64,000 nt of DNA from Calothrix sp. 336/3. GTDB taxonomy: Bacteria; Cyanobacteriota; Cyanobacteriia; Cyanobacteriales; Nostocaceae. The notes beneath the pieces were generated by a model. It saw only the letters and a program-made list of their open reading frames with translations. It was not told the DNA's origin and made no database searches. Positions 9,532 to 19,387 of the stretch are shown piece by piece. The position numbers were made by a program, and so were the translations under genes. Location of the stretch: assembly GCF_000734895.2 (NCBI RefSeq), contig NZ_CP011382.1, positions 1,032,700 to 1,096,699 on the forward strand, given 5' to 3'. How positions within the stretch are numbered: position 1 is the stretch's first letter; each line of letters opens with the position of its first letter.

Positions 9532-10065
9532 ATGAGTCCTAATATGAGTTTAATATTGGATACTCCCAGATTGCTGTTAAAACCAATCTTAGCAAGTCAG
9601 GTAGACACATTACACCATATTTTGACTGACTCCTATGTCAGAAGATATCTCTGCGATGACCAGATTTTATCCCTGGAAAAGACGACGGAAATGTTGATGG
9701 AGAGTCTCAGGTTGTTTGCACAGGAAAACTTTGGTTTGTGGTTGATTGAGACGAAAACTGAAGGGGAGATTATTGGTTTTGTGGGTTTGTGGTATTTCTT
9801 TGAGGAGGAACAACCACAGTTAGCTTATGCTCTGCTACCCCAGGGAACGAAAAAAGGTTATGCAACGGAAGCTGCTACGAGAATCGTCAATTATTGTTTT
9901 CAGGAGTTGGGTTATGGGTATGTGATTGCTAGTTGCGATCGCCCTAATGTGGAATCACAAAAAGTAGCAACTAGAATTGGCATGAGGCAAATAGAGGAGA
10001 GAATGATTAATGGTAATCCCGTACTATTTTGGCGAATGGAAAAACCCCAAACAGAAGTAGGGTGA
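9532..10065 (+). CDS. GNAT-family N-acetyltransferase (RimJ/RimL type)
   Basis: 177 residues. LDTPRLLLKPIL at the start, then GLWLIETKTEGEIIGFVGLWYF and QPQLAYALLPQGTKKGYATEAATRIVNY, where GTKKGYATEA occupies the acetyl-CoA pyrophosphate loop, and VIASCDRPNVESQKVATRIGM near the end. This is the Acetyltransf_3 pattern of RimJ/RimL-like enzymes that acetylate N-termini or small amines; the substrate is unknown. ATG 9544 is an alternative start. It stands alone, convergent with the acyltransferase at 10109. Confidence 0.88.
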   Translation: MSPNMSLILDTPRLLLKPILASQVDTLHHILTDSYVRRYLCDDQILSLEKTTEMLMESLRLFAQENFGLWLIETKTEGEIIGFVGLWYFFEEEQPQLAYALLPQGTKKGYATEAATRIVNYCFQELGYGYVIASCDRPNVESQKVATRIGMRQIEERMINGNPVLFWRMEKPQTEVG

Positions 10066-10108
10066 TGAATACCATGGTTTAGCTTGGGCTGGTATCTTTA
10101 TGAATGAT

Positions 10109-11302
10109 TTAGGATGGGGAATAGCTTTTCCATTTACTCCCAGGTATTTCCACCAGAAAATATGTCACCGTTGCCATAATCATAGATAGGATGAGAGTTG
10201 CGGTGAATCTTGTATAGAAAGCTGCGATGGGGATATCAGCCGTGAAAATAGGATAAATTTTGCCAATAATTGGATAGTGCCATATATATATTCCATAGGA
10301 TAAATTACCCAATATTTCTAAAATTCTCAGGGGATTTTCCAGGATTGCAGAAATAGAAAGTTGGCGATTTTTGCCATGGAGATGATAGCTTTCTAGTTCA
10401 AAGACAAAAATAAACCAGGCTGTAATTAAGGCAGTGACTAGGGGCAAAATTAAAATTGTCGTTGCAGTTCTCCAACCACTAGGGCGATTTGCAATTCCCC
10501 ATAATTCTTGATGATATAAATGGTGAGCGCTAAAAAGATAGAGGACGATGAGTAGGGTAATGGCAAGTATTTTCCAGATATATAGGTGTTTGAGAGGTAG
10601 AGATTTTGTATTTTTGAGTAATGGATTGATGAGAAATCCTGACAGAAATAAATCTAAATTATGAGTTAAAGGTGTATACCAATATTTGAATGCATAGCCC
10701 ATGTTGTCTGTAATTTCTTGATGAAAAGTTATCCAGGAAAAACAGCGCAGGATGAAGGTGATAATTAAAATAGAGATGAAAGTGAAATATATTTGTTTGA
10801 TTGTAGATAAATAATGATTGAAAAAGCTATAAATTAAGGGTACACAGAGATAAAATTGGACTTCCGTAGATAATGACCAGAAGACATCATTAAAAGCTAG
10901 TGGTTGAGGTGTAAGATAGGGTTGATAGGTAAAAGTTAAAACTCGCAACAAATAACCCCAATGGGACAATTTTAAGATTTCTGGATAAACAAAGATAACG
11001 AGAATTAAAACTGCAAAGTAGTAGAGGGGAAAAATTCTCAGAATTCGGTTACGAAAAAAGTTGACGACACTTTTCATTTCTAGGGTATAGCGTCTGGTAT
11101 AAAAAGCTTTACCCATCAAATAACCTGATAGACAAAAGAAAATCCAAACTGCTACCGCTCCATGGCTGAATAGTATCCAGCTAAAGTCAAAATTTTTGTA
11201 TATCAGAAAGTTACGCGGTGGGGCACAATGAATCATCACAACCATTAAACAAGCTAATCCTCTCAGAGCAAGTAATATATCTAATCGGTTAGGATTGGGC
11301 AT
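10109..11302 (-). CDS. Acyltransferase family 3 (OafA/NodX-like) membrane protein
   Basis: 397 residues with about ten hydrophobic helices. The N-terminus RLDILLALRGLACLMVVMIHC contains the R and H of the family's active region (R-x-L-D...H). FSHGAVAVWIFFCLSGYLMG and FRNRILRIFPLYYF follow, and SYGIYIWHYPI lies near the end, all standard for Acyl_transf_3. Such proteins O-acylate exported polysaccharides, peptidoglycan or lipids. No polysaccharide cluster surrounds it, so the acceptor is unknown. Confidence 0.9.
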   Translation of the reverse strand: MPNPNRLDILLALRGLACLMVVMIHCAPPRNFLIYKNFDFSWILFSHGAVAVWIFFCLSGYLMGKAFYTRRYTLEMKSVVNFFRNRILRIFPLYYFAVLILVIFVYPEILKLSHWGYLLRVLTFTYQPYLTPQPLAFNDVFWSLSTEVQFYLCVPLIYSFFNHYLSTIKQIYFTFISILIITFILRCFSWITFHQEITDNMGYAFKYWYTPLTHNLDLFLSGFLINPLLKNTKSLPLKHLYIWKILAITLLIVLYLFSAHHLYHQELWGIANRPSGWRTATTILILPLVTALITAWFIFVFELESYHLHGKNRQLSISAILENPLRILEILGNLSYGIYIWHYPIIGKIYPIFTADIPIAAFYTRFTATLILSMIMATVTYFLVEIPGSKWKSYSPS

Positions 11303-11609
11303 AGAATCATAAATGAGCTTGAAGATATTTACTTATGCAGAGGTAATTGATTCATCCCAGGATTTTTGCCCCAATATCTGGGGAATTTTGATGAAAATTT
11401 CTGAAATAATCATCTTGACTTTAAGAAGTGCAAAATCTGAGGGAATTGTTTATCGATTTTGATTCTGTGCAGTTAAAATTTATAGGAGTTAAGATAATTA
11501 CAAGCAAGAAGTAAGTAACCATGATGCATTATACCTAGAATAGATATAAAGAAGTTCTTTTACTTTCTCCCTTAACCTTTTAACCCTGACTTTATTTTCC
11601 AGTTAAACT
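11303..11609. other. Divergent intergenic region
   Basis: Promoter-containing spacer between the acyltransferase (minus) and pepP (plus). AT-rich, with no coding frame and no notable structure. Confidence 0.3.
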
Positions 11610-12917
11610 ATGCAAGCAGAACATCGCCAACGTCGTGAAGTGTTAATGTCAAAGATTGGTAATGGTACGGCAATTTTTCGCAGTGCGCCCATGGCAGTCA
11701 TGCATAATGACGTAGAATATAATTACCGTCAAGATAGTGATTTTTATTACTTAACTGGCTTTAATGAACCGCAATCTGTCGCAGTTTTAGCACCCCACCA
11801 TGCAGAACATAAATTTATTTTGTTTGTGCAACCGAAGGATAGGGAAAAGGAGGTTTGGAGCGGTTATCGGTGTGGTGTGGAAGCAGCAAAGGAAATCTAT
11901 GGTGCTGATGAAGCTTATCCGATTGATGAATTAAATGAAAAGTTACCGCAGTATTTAGAAAAAGCTGAGAGAATTTATTATCATTTGGGACGCGATCGCG
12001 GTTTTAATGATACTGTTTTGCGTCATTACCAACAGCTACTCAGAACCTATCCTAGACGAGGTACGGGTCCGGTGGCAATAGAAGATACTGCACATATCCT
12101 TCATAGTATGCGATTGGTGAAGAGTTATGCAGAATTGCAGTTGATGCGAAAAGCCGCAGATATTGCCGCAGAAGCACATATCCATGCTATGAAGTTTACC
12201 ACACCGGGATGTTGGGAATACGAGGTGCAGGCGGAAATTGAATATATCTTTCAGAAACGGGGTGCAATGGGTGTTGCTTACCCTTCTATTGTGGCATCGG
12301 GTGCAAATGCTTGTGTATTGCATTACATTGAAAACCAGCGACAAATGCAGGATGGAGAACTGTTACTGATTGATGCGGGTTGTGCTTACGGTTACTATAA
12401 TTCTGATATTACCCGTACTTTCCCCGTTGGTGGCAAGTTTACACCGGAACAGAAAGCTTTATATGAGATTGTTTTAGCAGCCCAAAAGAGCGCGATCGCT
12501 CAAGTACAACCGGGTAATCCCTACAACCTATTTCACGATGTTGCTGTCCGTATCCTCACGGAAGGTTTGGTAGAGTTGGGTATTCTCAAAGGTGAGATAG
12601 ATAAACTCATTGAAGAGGAAAAATACAAACCCTTCTATATGCACCGTACCGGACATTGGTTAGGTTTGGATGTGCATGATGTGGGAGCATATCAGTATGG
12701 AGAGCAACCGCAAATTCTCCAAGCGGGGCAAGTTGTCACCGTAGAACCGGGGTTATATATTGTACCAGGAACCGAACCCGCAGAAGACCAACCCCCCATA
12801 GATTCTCGCTGGTTTGGTATCGGTATCCGGATTGAGGATGATGTTTTGGTGACAGCAACGGGGAATGAGGTGTTAACCGCAGGGGTTCCCAAGGAAGTCA
12901 AAGACGTGGAAAGATAG
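11610..12917 (+). CDS. pepP: Aminopeptidase P (Xaa-Pro aminopeptidase, M24B)
   Basis: 435 residues, the length of E. coli PepP. It removes N-terminal residues preceding proline in the cytoplasm. The N-terminal creatinase-like domain has NDVEYNYRQDSDFYYLTGFNEP. The pita-bread catalytic domain starts near 170. The dinuclear metal ligands are visible: D in LLIDAGCAYGYYNSDITRTFP (two Asp), H in HRTGHWLGLDVHD, E in VVTVEPGLY and E in IRIEDDVLV. All expected residues are present. A dispersed hairpin repeat follows the stop. Confidence 0.95.
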   Translation: MQAEHRQRREVLMSKIGNGTAIFRSAPMAVMHNDVEYNYRQDSDFYYLTGFNEPQSVAVLAPHHAEHKFILFVQPKDREKEVWSGYRCGVEAAKEIYGADEAYPIDELNEKLPQYLEKAERIYYHLGRDRGFNDTVLRHYQQLLRTYPRRGTGPVAIEDTAHILHSMRLVKSYAELQLMRKAADIAAEAHIHAMKFTTPGCWEYEVQAEIEYIFQKRGAMGVAYPSIVASGANACVLHYIENQRQMQDGELLLIDAGCAYGYYNSDITRTFPVGGKFTPEQKALYEIVLAAQKSAIAQVQPGNPYNLFHDVAVRILTEGLVELGILKGEIDKLIEEEKYKPFYMHRTGHWLGLDVHDVGAYQYGEQPQILQAGQVVTVEPGLYIVPGTEPAEDQPPIDSRWFGIGIRIEDDVLVTATGNEVLTAGVPKEVKDVER

Positions 12918-12935
12918 TCTTGCGGGAAATTTTGA

Positions 12936-12967
12936 GATATCCGATTTCTAGAAAAGTCGGGTATCTA
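12936..12967. repeat. Dispersed hairpin repeat downstream of pepP
   Basis: AGATATCCGA pairs with TCGGGTATCT (10 bp, one wobble) around a 12-base loop. A close relative with a 15-bp stem lies at 41754-41809 behind the Na+/H+ antiporter gene. Both could serve as weak 3' processing or termination structures. Confidence 0.55.
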
Positions 12968-13041
12968 ATTGAATCGGTTAGCTGTGAGCAAGGTTGAGGA
13001 ATTGTTGGTAAATTTCAGATATTTCGATTTTCCAGGATTCG

Positions 13042-13218
13042 TCAACTGCATCCCAGATGGAGATTTTCACAAACAGCAAGTTCAATCATCCAATCTGCTG
13101 GTTGCTCATTGGTAGTAGTTAAATTATCTCCCCAAGCAGCTATTTCGGATTGAGTAATTAAACCCAACTCCCATATGATTACCAAATAATCAGGATATTG
13201 TTTATGATTTACCTGCAC
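13042..13218 (-). pseudogene. Probable remnant of a small hypothetical gene
   Basis: A GTG-initiated frame of 58 codons starts nine bases after the rnc stop. It reads YPDYLVIIWELGLITQSEIA, then AAWGDNLTTTNEQPADWMIELAVCEN, which has clear coding character. It ends abruptly at a TGA. A plausible continuation (SIWDAVDESWKIEISEIYQQ) is in another frame just downstream. I read this as a gene broken by a frameshift or deletion; it may still be a genuine short protein. Function unknown. Confidence 0.4.
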
Positions 13219-13226
13219 TGAATTAA

Positions 13227-13910
13227 TTATACCTGTTTGCGAGATTCTACATTTTCTAATGCATTTTCCGCAGCAGCTTTTTCGGCTTCTTTTTTACTCT
13301 TTCCCCTCCCTTCTCCATAGATTTTATCTTCCACATAAACATGAGCTAAAAATTCTGGAGCGTGGGAAACACCACCGACTTGTAATGTCTGATATTTGGG
13401 AGGAGTGATGGTAATATTCTTTTGTACCCATTCTTGAAAACGATTTTTAGCATCTACATGGGAGCGTTTCTCTACTGTTGTTTGTGAAACTGAATCAAAC
13501 AGAGTTTCAATGATAGCTCGTACTGCTTCTATATTGCGATTATTATCTAAATAATAGGCAGCAATTACCGCTTCAAAGGTACTACTTAGTAAGTTAGGAT
13601 TTTGATAACCACCATCTCGAATCGCTCCCTTTCCTAAGCGCATTCTTAAATCTAAACCTACCTCAATGGCAAATTTTGCTAATTGCTTTTCATCTACTAA
13701 AGCAGAGCGTATACGGGTTAATTCGTCTTCTCCCTTTTCGGGAAATTTTGTGTAGAGATATTGCCCACTGAGGAAGTTTAGTAACGCATCACCGAGAAAC
13801 TCTAAGCGTTCATTGTGTTCTCCTGTATCGGGGTTTTCGTTAACATAGGAACGATGTGTTAAAGCATGACGAAGTAGTTTATCCTCATGGAAATTTAGTA
13901 ATTTATGCAT
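13227..13910 (-). CDS. rnc: Ribonuclease III
   Basis: Double-strand-specific endoribonuclease for rRNA and structured-RNA processing. The RNase III domain (about 1-130) has HALTHRSYVNE and ERLEFLGDALL, carrying the metal-binding Glu and Asp, and later NLLSSTFEAVIAAYYLD with the second catalytic Glu. The dsRNA-binding domain (about 150-225) begins NRFQEWVQKN and ends KKEAEKAAAENAL. About 227 residues from ATG 13910 (MHKLLNF), preferred over an upstream TTG at 13961 since homologues begin close to MHKL. Cyanobacteria often carry more than one RNase III paralogue. Confidence 0.92.
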   Translation of the reverse strand: MHKLLNFHEDKLLRHALTHRSYVNENPDTGEHNERLEFLGDALLNFLSGQYLYTKFPEKGEDELTRIRSALVDEKQLAKFAIEVGLDLRMRLGKGAIRDGGYQNPNLLSSTFEAVIAAYYLDNNRNIEAVRAIIETLFDSVSQTTVEKRSHVDAKNRFQEWVQKNITITPPKYQTLQVGGVSHAPEFLAHVYVEDKIYGEGRGKSKKEAEKAAAENALENVESRKQV

Positions 13911-13979
13911 GATATTGTTGGGAAGCACTGATGATTGAACAATATAGCGTTTACCAAGCAAGTGAAATACACCCCACCC

Positions 13980-14030
13980 GCGCTGTCGCGCACCCTCCCC
14001 TTAACAAGGAGAGGGTTGGAGAGGGTTTAT
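13980..14030. repeat. Dispersed palindromic repeat upstream of rnc
   Basis: GCGCTGTCGCGC (13980-13991) is followed by ACCCTCCCCTT pairing with AAGGAGAGGGT (13992-14016) and a further GGAGAGGGTTT. GC-rich inverted repeats of this kind are common between cyanobacterial genes. It lies between the NYN gene and rnc, both on the minus strand. Confidence 0.55.
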
Positions 14031-14200
14031 TTTATATCTCATCAGACTGGGAAACGTTATACATAGAATAAACTATTAATTAGCTATTGAAACCATATCC
14101 ATAGTGAAACTCGGAGTTTTTAAGCGATTCAAGTGCGTCATTACGACGTAGGGAAGCAATCTCAAAGTTTTGATGTAAAAATTATCAAAATAAACTAGGT

Positions 14201-14965
14201 TTATGTGAGAATTAATAACTGATTTTGTTGCCTCACTTTACCATCTTTGATAGCAGCTTTAATGAATTTACCGAATTTTCCTATTTGTGTACCTGTCTTT
14301 GTTTTAATTATGGCATCCTTATGATATTGAGGATGTAATTGATGCATCAGAGTCTTAATATATCCCATTGCTGTAGATTTACCTTCCTTATTGGCAAATT
14401 TAATTGTTTGGCATAAGTATTCTACTGCCAGATTGTAATCAATAAAATCACTAACTTGATTCTTGTTATTATCATTTTCTATTTGTGTCTGGAACTTTTG
14501 TTTTAAGTCTTCTAGAAAATATACTTCACTAGCATACTCCTTTAGTTCTTTTTTAAGAGAACCTTTTCTGGCAATCACTACCACTTCTATCCCTGACTTC
14601 CGAATTGCCTCAATCGGCTTTTTAAAATCTCCATCACCAGATATGAGAATGACTGCTCCTATATTGTGTGAATTATTAACTATAATATCATCATCTAACA
14701 AATCAGACTTGAGTTGATTATCTGCGCTATTTTTAAGGAGACAAGGAACATCAACACATTTCCAGCCTTTTTCTTGAGCCAATTGTGCTATTTGTAATTG
14801 ATTCTCGCAACCAGAATTATAATACATTTTTTGTATTTTCATGGAATAATGTTGCTTGACAAAATCAATTAATACGTCTAGCTCTTTTTCCTTCAATCCT
14901 ACATTCTGAAAATCGCAATACATAGCAGACAAGGGTAAACTTTGACTATCTTTTTCAGATATCAT
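14201..14965 (-). CDS. NYN-domain (LabA/DUF88-like) protein
   Basis: About 254 residues. The NYN (PIN-like) nuclease domain covers about 14-150: AMYCDFQNVGL carries the first Asp and Asn, LLDDDIIVN the second acidic cluster, and GAVILISGDGDFKKPIEAIRKSG the SGDGDF signature, followed by VVVIARKGSLKKELKEYAS. The C-terminal 80 residues (from DFIDYNLAVEYLC) resemble a small helical OST-HTH-type RNA-binding module. NYN proteins are predicted RNases; LabA-type members affect circadian output in cyanobacteria. ATG 14965 is chosen because AGGA stands nine bases upstream. Confidence 0.85.
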   Translation of the reverse strand: MISEKDSQSLPLSAMYCDFQNVGLKEKELDVLIDFVKQHYSMKIQKMYYNSGCENQLQIAQLAQEKGWKCVDVPCLLKNSADNQLKSDLLDDDIIVNNSHNIGAVILISGDGDFKKPIEAIRKSGIEVVVIARKGSLKKELKEYASEVYFLEDLKQKFQTQIENDNNKNQVSDFIDYNLAVEYLCQTIKFANKEGKSTAMGYIKTLMHQLHPQYHKDAIIKTKTGTQIGKFGKFIKAAIKDGKVRQQNQLLILT

Positions 14966-15616
14966 GATATTTAGTCCTATGTTTTGTATTTGACAAAACA
15001 GCATGGGAATATCACATCATAATTATTCACCCCAATTCGAGAATTAAAATTCTGAGATAGAGGCGATTTCACTGATACATTTACTTGGTTTAAGGTCTCA
15101 GGAGAAGGATAATTACTACCTTGCAAATTGCTCGATAAACCCATTCGATGAACGTTTAATATCCTGACAGGGAGTTTTGAAACACTCACCCAAAGGGACT
15201 ACCAAACATTTCGCAAGGTAATGATCATTCTTGAACTGAGACAGTCACCAACTATAGTGAGTTGTGATGTCTTAGCTGTTTATTTGGTTATGAAACTATG
15301 TAATCACAGGTATTCACTTCAAGTCAAGAGTAAATTTTGATATTACTGTGAAGTAAGTATATGGGTTGGAAAAACTTGACTTAAACTGCAAAAAAAACCA
15401 ACTCATTTAACCTGTGGTACTCATCCAGGGTAAAACGTTTAGCTTGTGCGATCGCCATATTTCTATCTAGTTTTATCAAATTAGTAAATCGCCTACTGTA
15501 TGCTGGTAGGTGCTACCCATGATTATTTTAGTCAATTCCTCTCCACCTTCCCCATTCCCCAATGCACCAGACCTTGATATGCTAGAAAACCGATAAGATA
15601 AACCTTATAAACAATC
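14966..15616. other. Long gene-free region upstream of chlD
   Basis: About 650 AT-rich bases between the NYN gene and chlD (divergent). The 70-codon minus-strand frame here lacks coding character. It probably contains the chlD promoter; no motif was assigned. Confidence 0.35.
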
Positions 15617-17647
15617 ATGTCTGCATTGACGACCTCACCCACAATCAGTGCTTTCCCCCTCGCTGCTGTTGTCGGACAAGAAGCAATCAAAACCGCTCTC
15701 CTCTTGGCAGCTGTTGATCCCGGTTTAGGGGGAGTGGCGATCGCCGGACGACGGGGAACTGCCAAATCAGTTATGGCAAGGGCAATTCATGCTCTGTTGC
15801 CACCGATAGAAGTCGTCAAAGACTCTATAAGCAACTGTGACCCCAACCAGCCCGAAACCTGGGATGATTGGTTATTAGCTCAAAGCACCCCCATAGAAAC
15901 AGCAGTTATTCCCTCCCCCTTTGTGCAAATTCCCCTAGGTGTCACCGAAGATCGCCTCCTGGGTTCGGTGGATGTGGAACAATCCGTCAAACAGGGAAAA
16001 ACAGTCTTTCAACCGGGATTACTTGCTACCGCTAACCGAGGAGTTCTCTACGTCGATGAAATCAACCTCCTGGATGACCAAATTAGTAACCAGCTATTAG
16101 CTGCACTCTCCGAAGGACAAAACAAAATCGAGCGGGAAGGAATCAGCTTCCAACATCCCTGTAAAACCCTGTTTATCGCTACCTACAACCCAGAGGAAGG
16201 GGGACTCAGGGAACATTTACTTGATCGGATTGCGATCGCCCTCTCCGCAGATGGGATTCTGGGTTTAGATCAACGGGTGGCAGCTGTGGAACAGGCAATA
16301 TCCTACTCCCGTTCACCCCAGGAATTCCTCCAACAATACAACGAAGATATTGACAGCTTAAAAACCCAAATTATCCTCGCACGGGAATGGCTCAAAGATG
16401 TCACCATTACCCACGAACAAATTACCTACCTGGTAGAAGAAGCTATCCGAGGAGTAGTACAGGGACATCGAGCAGAAATCTTTGCCGTGCGTGTTGCCAA
16501 AGCATCCGCAGCACTGGATGGACGGGACAAGGTAAATGCTGAAGACCTACGACGGGCGGTAGAATTAGTCATAGTTCCCCGCGCGACGGTAATTCAGACA
16601 CCCCCAGAGGAACCACCCGCACCCCCACCACCTCCACCCCCACCCCAGAATCAAGAGGAGGAGGATAATTCCCAGCAGGAGCAGGAACAGGAAGAGGAGC
16701 AACAGGAGCAGGAACAGGAGCAGGAGCAGGAACCCCCCGGTATCCCGGAGGAATTTATCTTTGACCCAGAAGGGGTTATCCTGGATAATACGGTGCTGTA
16801 TTTTGCTCAGAACGCCCAACGTCGCCAGGGTAAATCCGGAAGCCGCAACATTATCTTTTCCGATGACCGAGGGCGCTATGTCAAGCCCATGCTGCCTAAG
16901 GGCAAAGTCCGCCGCATCGCCGTAGATGCCACCCTGCGCGCCGCCGCTCCGTATCAAAAAGCACGTAGGCAGAGAAATCCTGGGAAGAAAGTGGTCGTAG
17001 AACAGGGTGATATTCGCTCTAAGCGTCTCGCCCGTAAAGCCGGAGCGCTGGTAGTTTTCCTCGTGGATGCTTCTGGTTCCATGGCATTAAATCGGATGCA
17101 GTCCGCCAAGGGTGCGGTGATGCAGTTGCTGACAGAAGCTTACCAAAACCGTGACCAAGTATCCTTGATTCCCTTCCGGGGAGAGCAAGCAGAAGTTTTG
17201 CTACCTCCTACCCGTTCCATTGCCCTAGCGCGCAACCGCTTGGAAAGATTGCCCTGTGGTGGTGGTTCACCCCTAGCTCACGGTTTAACCCAAGCTGTAC
17301 GGGTGGGTTTAAATGCTCAAATGAGCGGGGATATTGGGCAGGTGGTAATTGTGGCAATTACGGATGGACGAGGTAATATTTCTTTGTCCCGTTCCCTCGG
17401 TGAACCCCAAGACACTGAGCAGAAACCTGATATCAAAGGTGAACTCTTGGAAATTGCTGGCAGAATCCGTGCCCTAGGGATGCAGCTATTGGTAATTGAT
17501 ACCGAGAGCAAGTTTGTTTCCACGGGTTTTGCGAAGGAACTGGCGAAAACATCCGGTGGCAAATATTACCATCTACCCAAAGCCACAGATAAAGCCATTG
17601 CTGCAATGACTATGGGGGCGATCGCGGATATGAAGGCGGGTTTGTAA
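15617..17647 (+). CDS. chlD: Magnesium chelatase subunit D
   Basis: 676 residues, the standard length. ChlD forms the AAA+ double ring with ChlI and drives ATP-dependent Mg2+ insertion into protoporphyrin IX by ChlH. The N-terminal AAA+ domain has [14 protein letters not shown] and [14 protein letters not shown] linker at about 333-376 consists of a poly-proline run followed by a strongly acidic Q/E repeat, the hallmark of ChlD. The C-terminal von Willebrand A domain has the MIDAS motif DASGSM, plus TDGRGN. It stands alone; the other chelatase subunits are not in the window. Confidence 0.97.
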   Translation: MSALTTSPTISAFPLAAVVGQEAIKTALLLAAVDPGLGGVAIAGRRGTAKSVMARAIHALLPPIEVVKDSISNCDPNQPETWDDWLLAQSTPIETAVIPSPFVQIPLGVTEDRLLGSVDVEQSVKQGKTVFQPGLLATANRGVLYVDEINLLDDQISNQLLAALSEGQNKIEREGISFQHPCKTLFIATYNPEEGGLREHLLDRIAIALSADGILGLDQRVAAVEQAISYSRSPQEFLQQYNEDIDSLKTQIILAREWLKDVTITHEQITYLVEEAIRGVVQGHRAEIFAVRVAKASAALDGRDKVNAEDLRRAVELVIVPRATVIQTPPEEPPAPPPPPPPPQNQEEEDNSQQEQEQEEEQQEQEQEQEQEPPGIPEEFIFDPEGVILDNTVLYFAQNAQRRQGKSGSRNIIFSDDRGRYVKPMLPKGKVRRIAVDATLRAAAPYQKARRQRNPGKKVVVEQGDIRSKRLARKAGALVVFLVDASGSMALNRMQSAKGAVMQLLTEAYQNRDQVSLIPFRGEQAEVLLPPTRSIALARNRLERLPCGGGSPLAHGLTQAVRVGLNAQMSGDIGQVVIVAITDGRGNISLSRSLGEPQDTEQKPDIKGELLEIAGRIRALGMQLLVIDTESKFVSTGFAKELAKTSGGKYYHLPKATDKAIAAMTMGAIADMKAGL

Positions 17648-17741
17648 TAGTTAGCATAATTCCATAATGACCTCTGGAAGCCAAAGAGCAGATAATGACT
17701 CACCCTGGAAGGAAATCCTCTAAGCCTACTTTCCCCAAGCT

Positions 17742-18635
17742 ATGGAGTTTTTCTTCCCCCAAACATCTGCATTAATTAACTGGGAACGTCCCCACGAATT
17801 CCTCGACAAAGAGTTTCAACAAATCGCACGGGAAGGAGAAATAGGAAGAAGATATGCTGATAAATTAATCAAAGTTTGGCATATTCAAGGCGAAGAAATG
17901 TGGTTATTGATTCATATAGAAATTCAAGCCACATCGGAAGAAAACTTTGCCGAAAGGATGTTTATTTACAACCTACGAATTTTTGATAAATTTGGCAAAC
18001 CAGCTATCAGCCTCGCAATTTTGTGTGATGCAGATTCAACTTGGCGACCAAATCAATATAGCTACAATTATCCTGATTGTGAATTACATTTTCGTTTTGG
18101 CAGTATCAAACTTCTAGATTATCAAAATCGCTGGAGTGAATTAGAGGCAAGCGGTAATCCTTTCGCGACAGTGGTAATGGCACATTTAAAGACACAGCAA
18201 ACTAGTCAAAAACCACAAGAACGCAAAAATTGGAAATTTAGTTTAATTCGACGGTTGTATGAAGAAGGTTGGCAAGAAAAAGATATTCGTAACCTGTATC
18301 GATTTATTGATTGGGTTATGATTTTACCAAAAGCACTAGAGGCAGAATTTTGGCAAGAGTTTAAGGAATTTGAACAGGAGCGGAGTATGAGTTACATTAC
18401 TACAGGTGAGCGCATTGGCTATGATCGAGGTAAACTCGAAGGTAAACTTGAAGGTAAACTTGAAGGAGAGCAAGCACTCGTTCTACGGCTACTGCAAAGA
18501 CGGGTGGGAGATTTACCCCAAGAAGTTAGAGAACACATTCACAGTCTGTCGCTAGAACAACTGGAAACACTTGGTGAGGCTTTATTAGATTTTACGTCTA
18601 ATGCCGACTTACTCAACTGGCTACAAGCAAATTAA
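17742..18635 (+). CDS. Rpn-type PD-(D/E)XK nuclease with DUF4351 tail
   Basis: 297 residues. The N-terminal part belongs to the recombination-promoting nuclease/PDDEXK-transposase group: DKLIKVWHIQGEEMWLLIHI, then EIQATSEENFAERMFIYNLRI, the usual E-x-Q strand. The C-terminal 50 residues (LVLRLLQRRVGDLPQEVREH to LLNWLQAN) are DUF4351. Between them a 12-base unit is repeated three times, giving GKLEGKLEGKLEG. This family is hugely expanded in filamentous cyanobacteria and behaves like selfish or RecA-independent recombination genes. Precise function unknown. Confidence 0.85.
   Translation: MEFFFPQTSALINWERPHEFLDKEFQQIAREGEIGRRYADKLIKVWHIQGEEMWLLIHIEIQATSEENFAERMFIYNLRIFDKFGKPAISLAILCDADSTWRPNQYSYNYPDCELHFRFGSIKLLDYQNRWSELEASGNPFATVVMAHLKTQQTSQKPQERKNWKFSLIRRLYEEGWQEKDIRNLYRFIDWVMILPKALEAEFWQEFKEFEQERSMSYITTGERIGYDRGKLEGKLEGKLEGEQALVLRLLQRRVGDLPQEVREHIHSLSLEQLETLGEALLDFTSNADLLNWLQAN
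18429..18464 (+). repeat. Three tandem 12-base units inside the Rpn-like gene
   Basis: GGTAAACTTGAA occurs three times head to tail, the first copy with one change, coding for G-K-L-E each time. The frame is preserved, so copy-number changes would only lengthen a helical linker. Confidence 0.85.
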
Positions 18636-18712
18636 CAAGCTAGTTATTTTTCTGAACTTTTGTGGCGAATTAATAACATTTTTTTGATATTTTCACCCAT
18701 GAATAATTCATT

Positions 18713-19150
18713 TTATATATAGTACATTGGTGAACTTTGAGTATAATTTGCCTGACGTTCATGTAAATCTTGCAACGTATATTTTTGCAATACGCTATGG
18801 GCAGCTTGAGAGGCTTCTAACCAAAAGTCTTCAATAATTTGCCTTGCCATTGAACTATCACCTTGGTGCAAATCATAGACATTTTTAACAGAACCCTCCA
18901 CACAATACCAAGCTTCCAAAAGAGTGATTTTGTGAGGTTCTCGCGCCAGGGTATAACCACCTTTGGCACCACGTATACTTTTAATTATGCCCCCATGTCT
19001 TAAAGTCGCCAAGATTTGCTCTAAATAGCGGCTAGGAATTTCTTGCATTTCCGCGATTTGACGAATTTGCAGGGATTCACCTTTTTGATAACAGTTAGCA
19101 AGTTCCAAAAGAGCGAGGAGCGTGTATTCATATTTGTTTGAAATTTCCAC
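18713..19150 (-). CDS. Rrf2-family regulator, CymR-like, with C-terminal MYYI
   Basis: 145 residues of the Rrf2 winged-helix family: YEYTLLALLELANCYQKGE, IRQIAEMQEIPSRYLEQILA, then LRHGGIIKSIRGAKGGYTLA. The three-cysteine Fe-S cluster pattern of IscR is absent (only one Cys in the effector region), so a CymR-type, non-cluster sensor is more likely. The last residues are SPMYYI. A terminal isoleucine after aromatic residues is what docks in the CysK active site in CysE and related partners. cysK lies 1.2 kb away on the same strand. Paralogue of the gene at 19516. See the finding on the CymR-CysK module. Confidence 0.92.
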   Translation of the reverse strand: MEISNKYEYTLLALLELANCYQKGESLQIRQIAEMQEIPSRYLEQILATLRHGGIIKSIRGAKGGYTLAREPHKITLLEAWYCVEGSVKNVYDLHQGDSSMARQIIEDFWLEASQAAHSVLQKYTLQDLHERQANYTQSSPMYYI

Positions 19151-19387
19151 AGGCTTTCATCTACTTAATAGGTACTAGGATTCAAATTATAGGGTTAAGA
19201 TATGTTGTGAGATATTAACCGCGATCGCTAGCTAATTTTACTCTAAATATTCTCTCTGATAAAAGCAATTACTTTTTATTGTGATTTTAATAAATTGAAG
19301 TAATGCAGGAGCAGTATTGACATCTAAATCATAAAAAAATACACCATGATGCCTCAATGGTGCAAATTAATACTTGTATGAATTCTT
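19151..19387. promoter_or_regulatory. Spacer upstream of the first Rrf2 gene
   Basis: AT-rich region that should hold the promoter of the minus-strand Rrf2 gene at 18713. No operator could be assigned by eye. The SDR remnant begins immediately to its right. Confidence 0.35.

Noticed and set aside
14977..15189. 70-codon frame upstream of the NYN gene
   Set aside because: No ribosome site, no family resemblance, and AT-rich spacer composition; likely chance.
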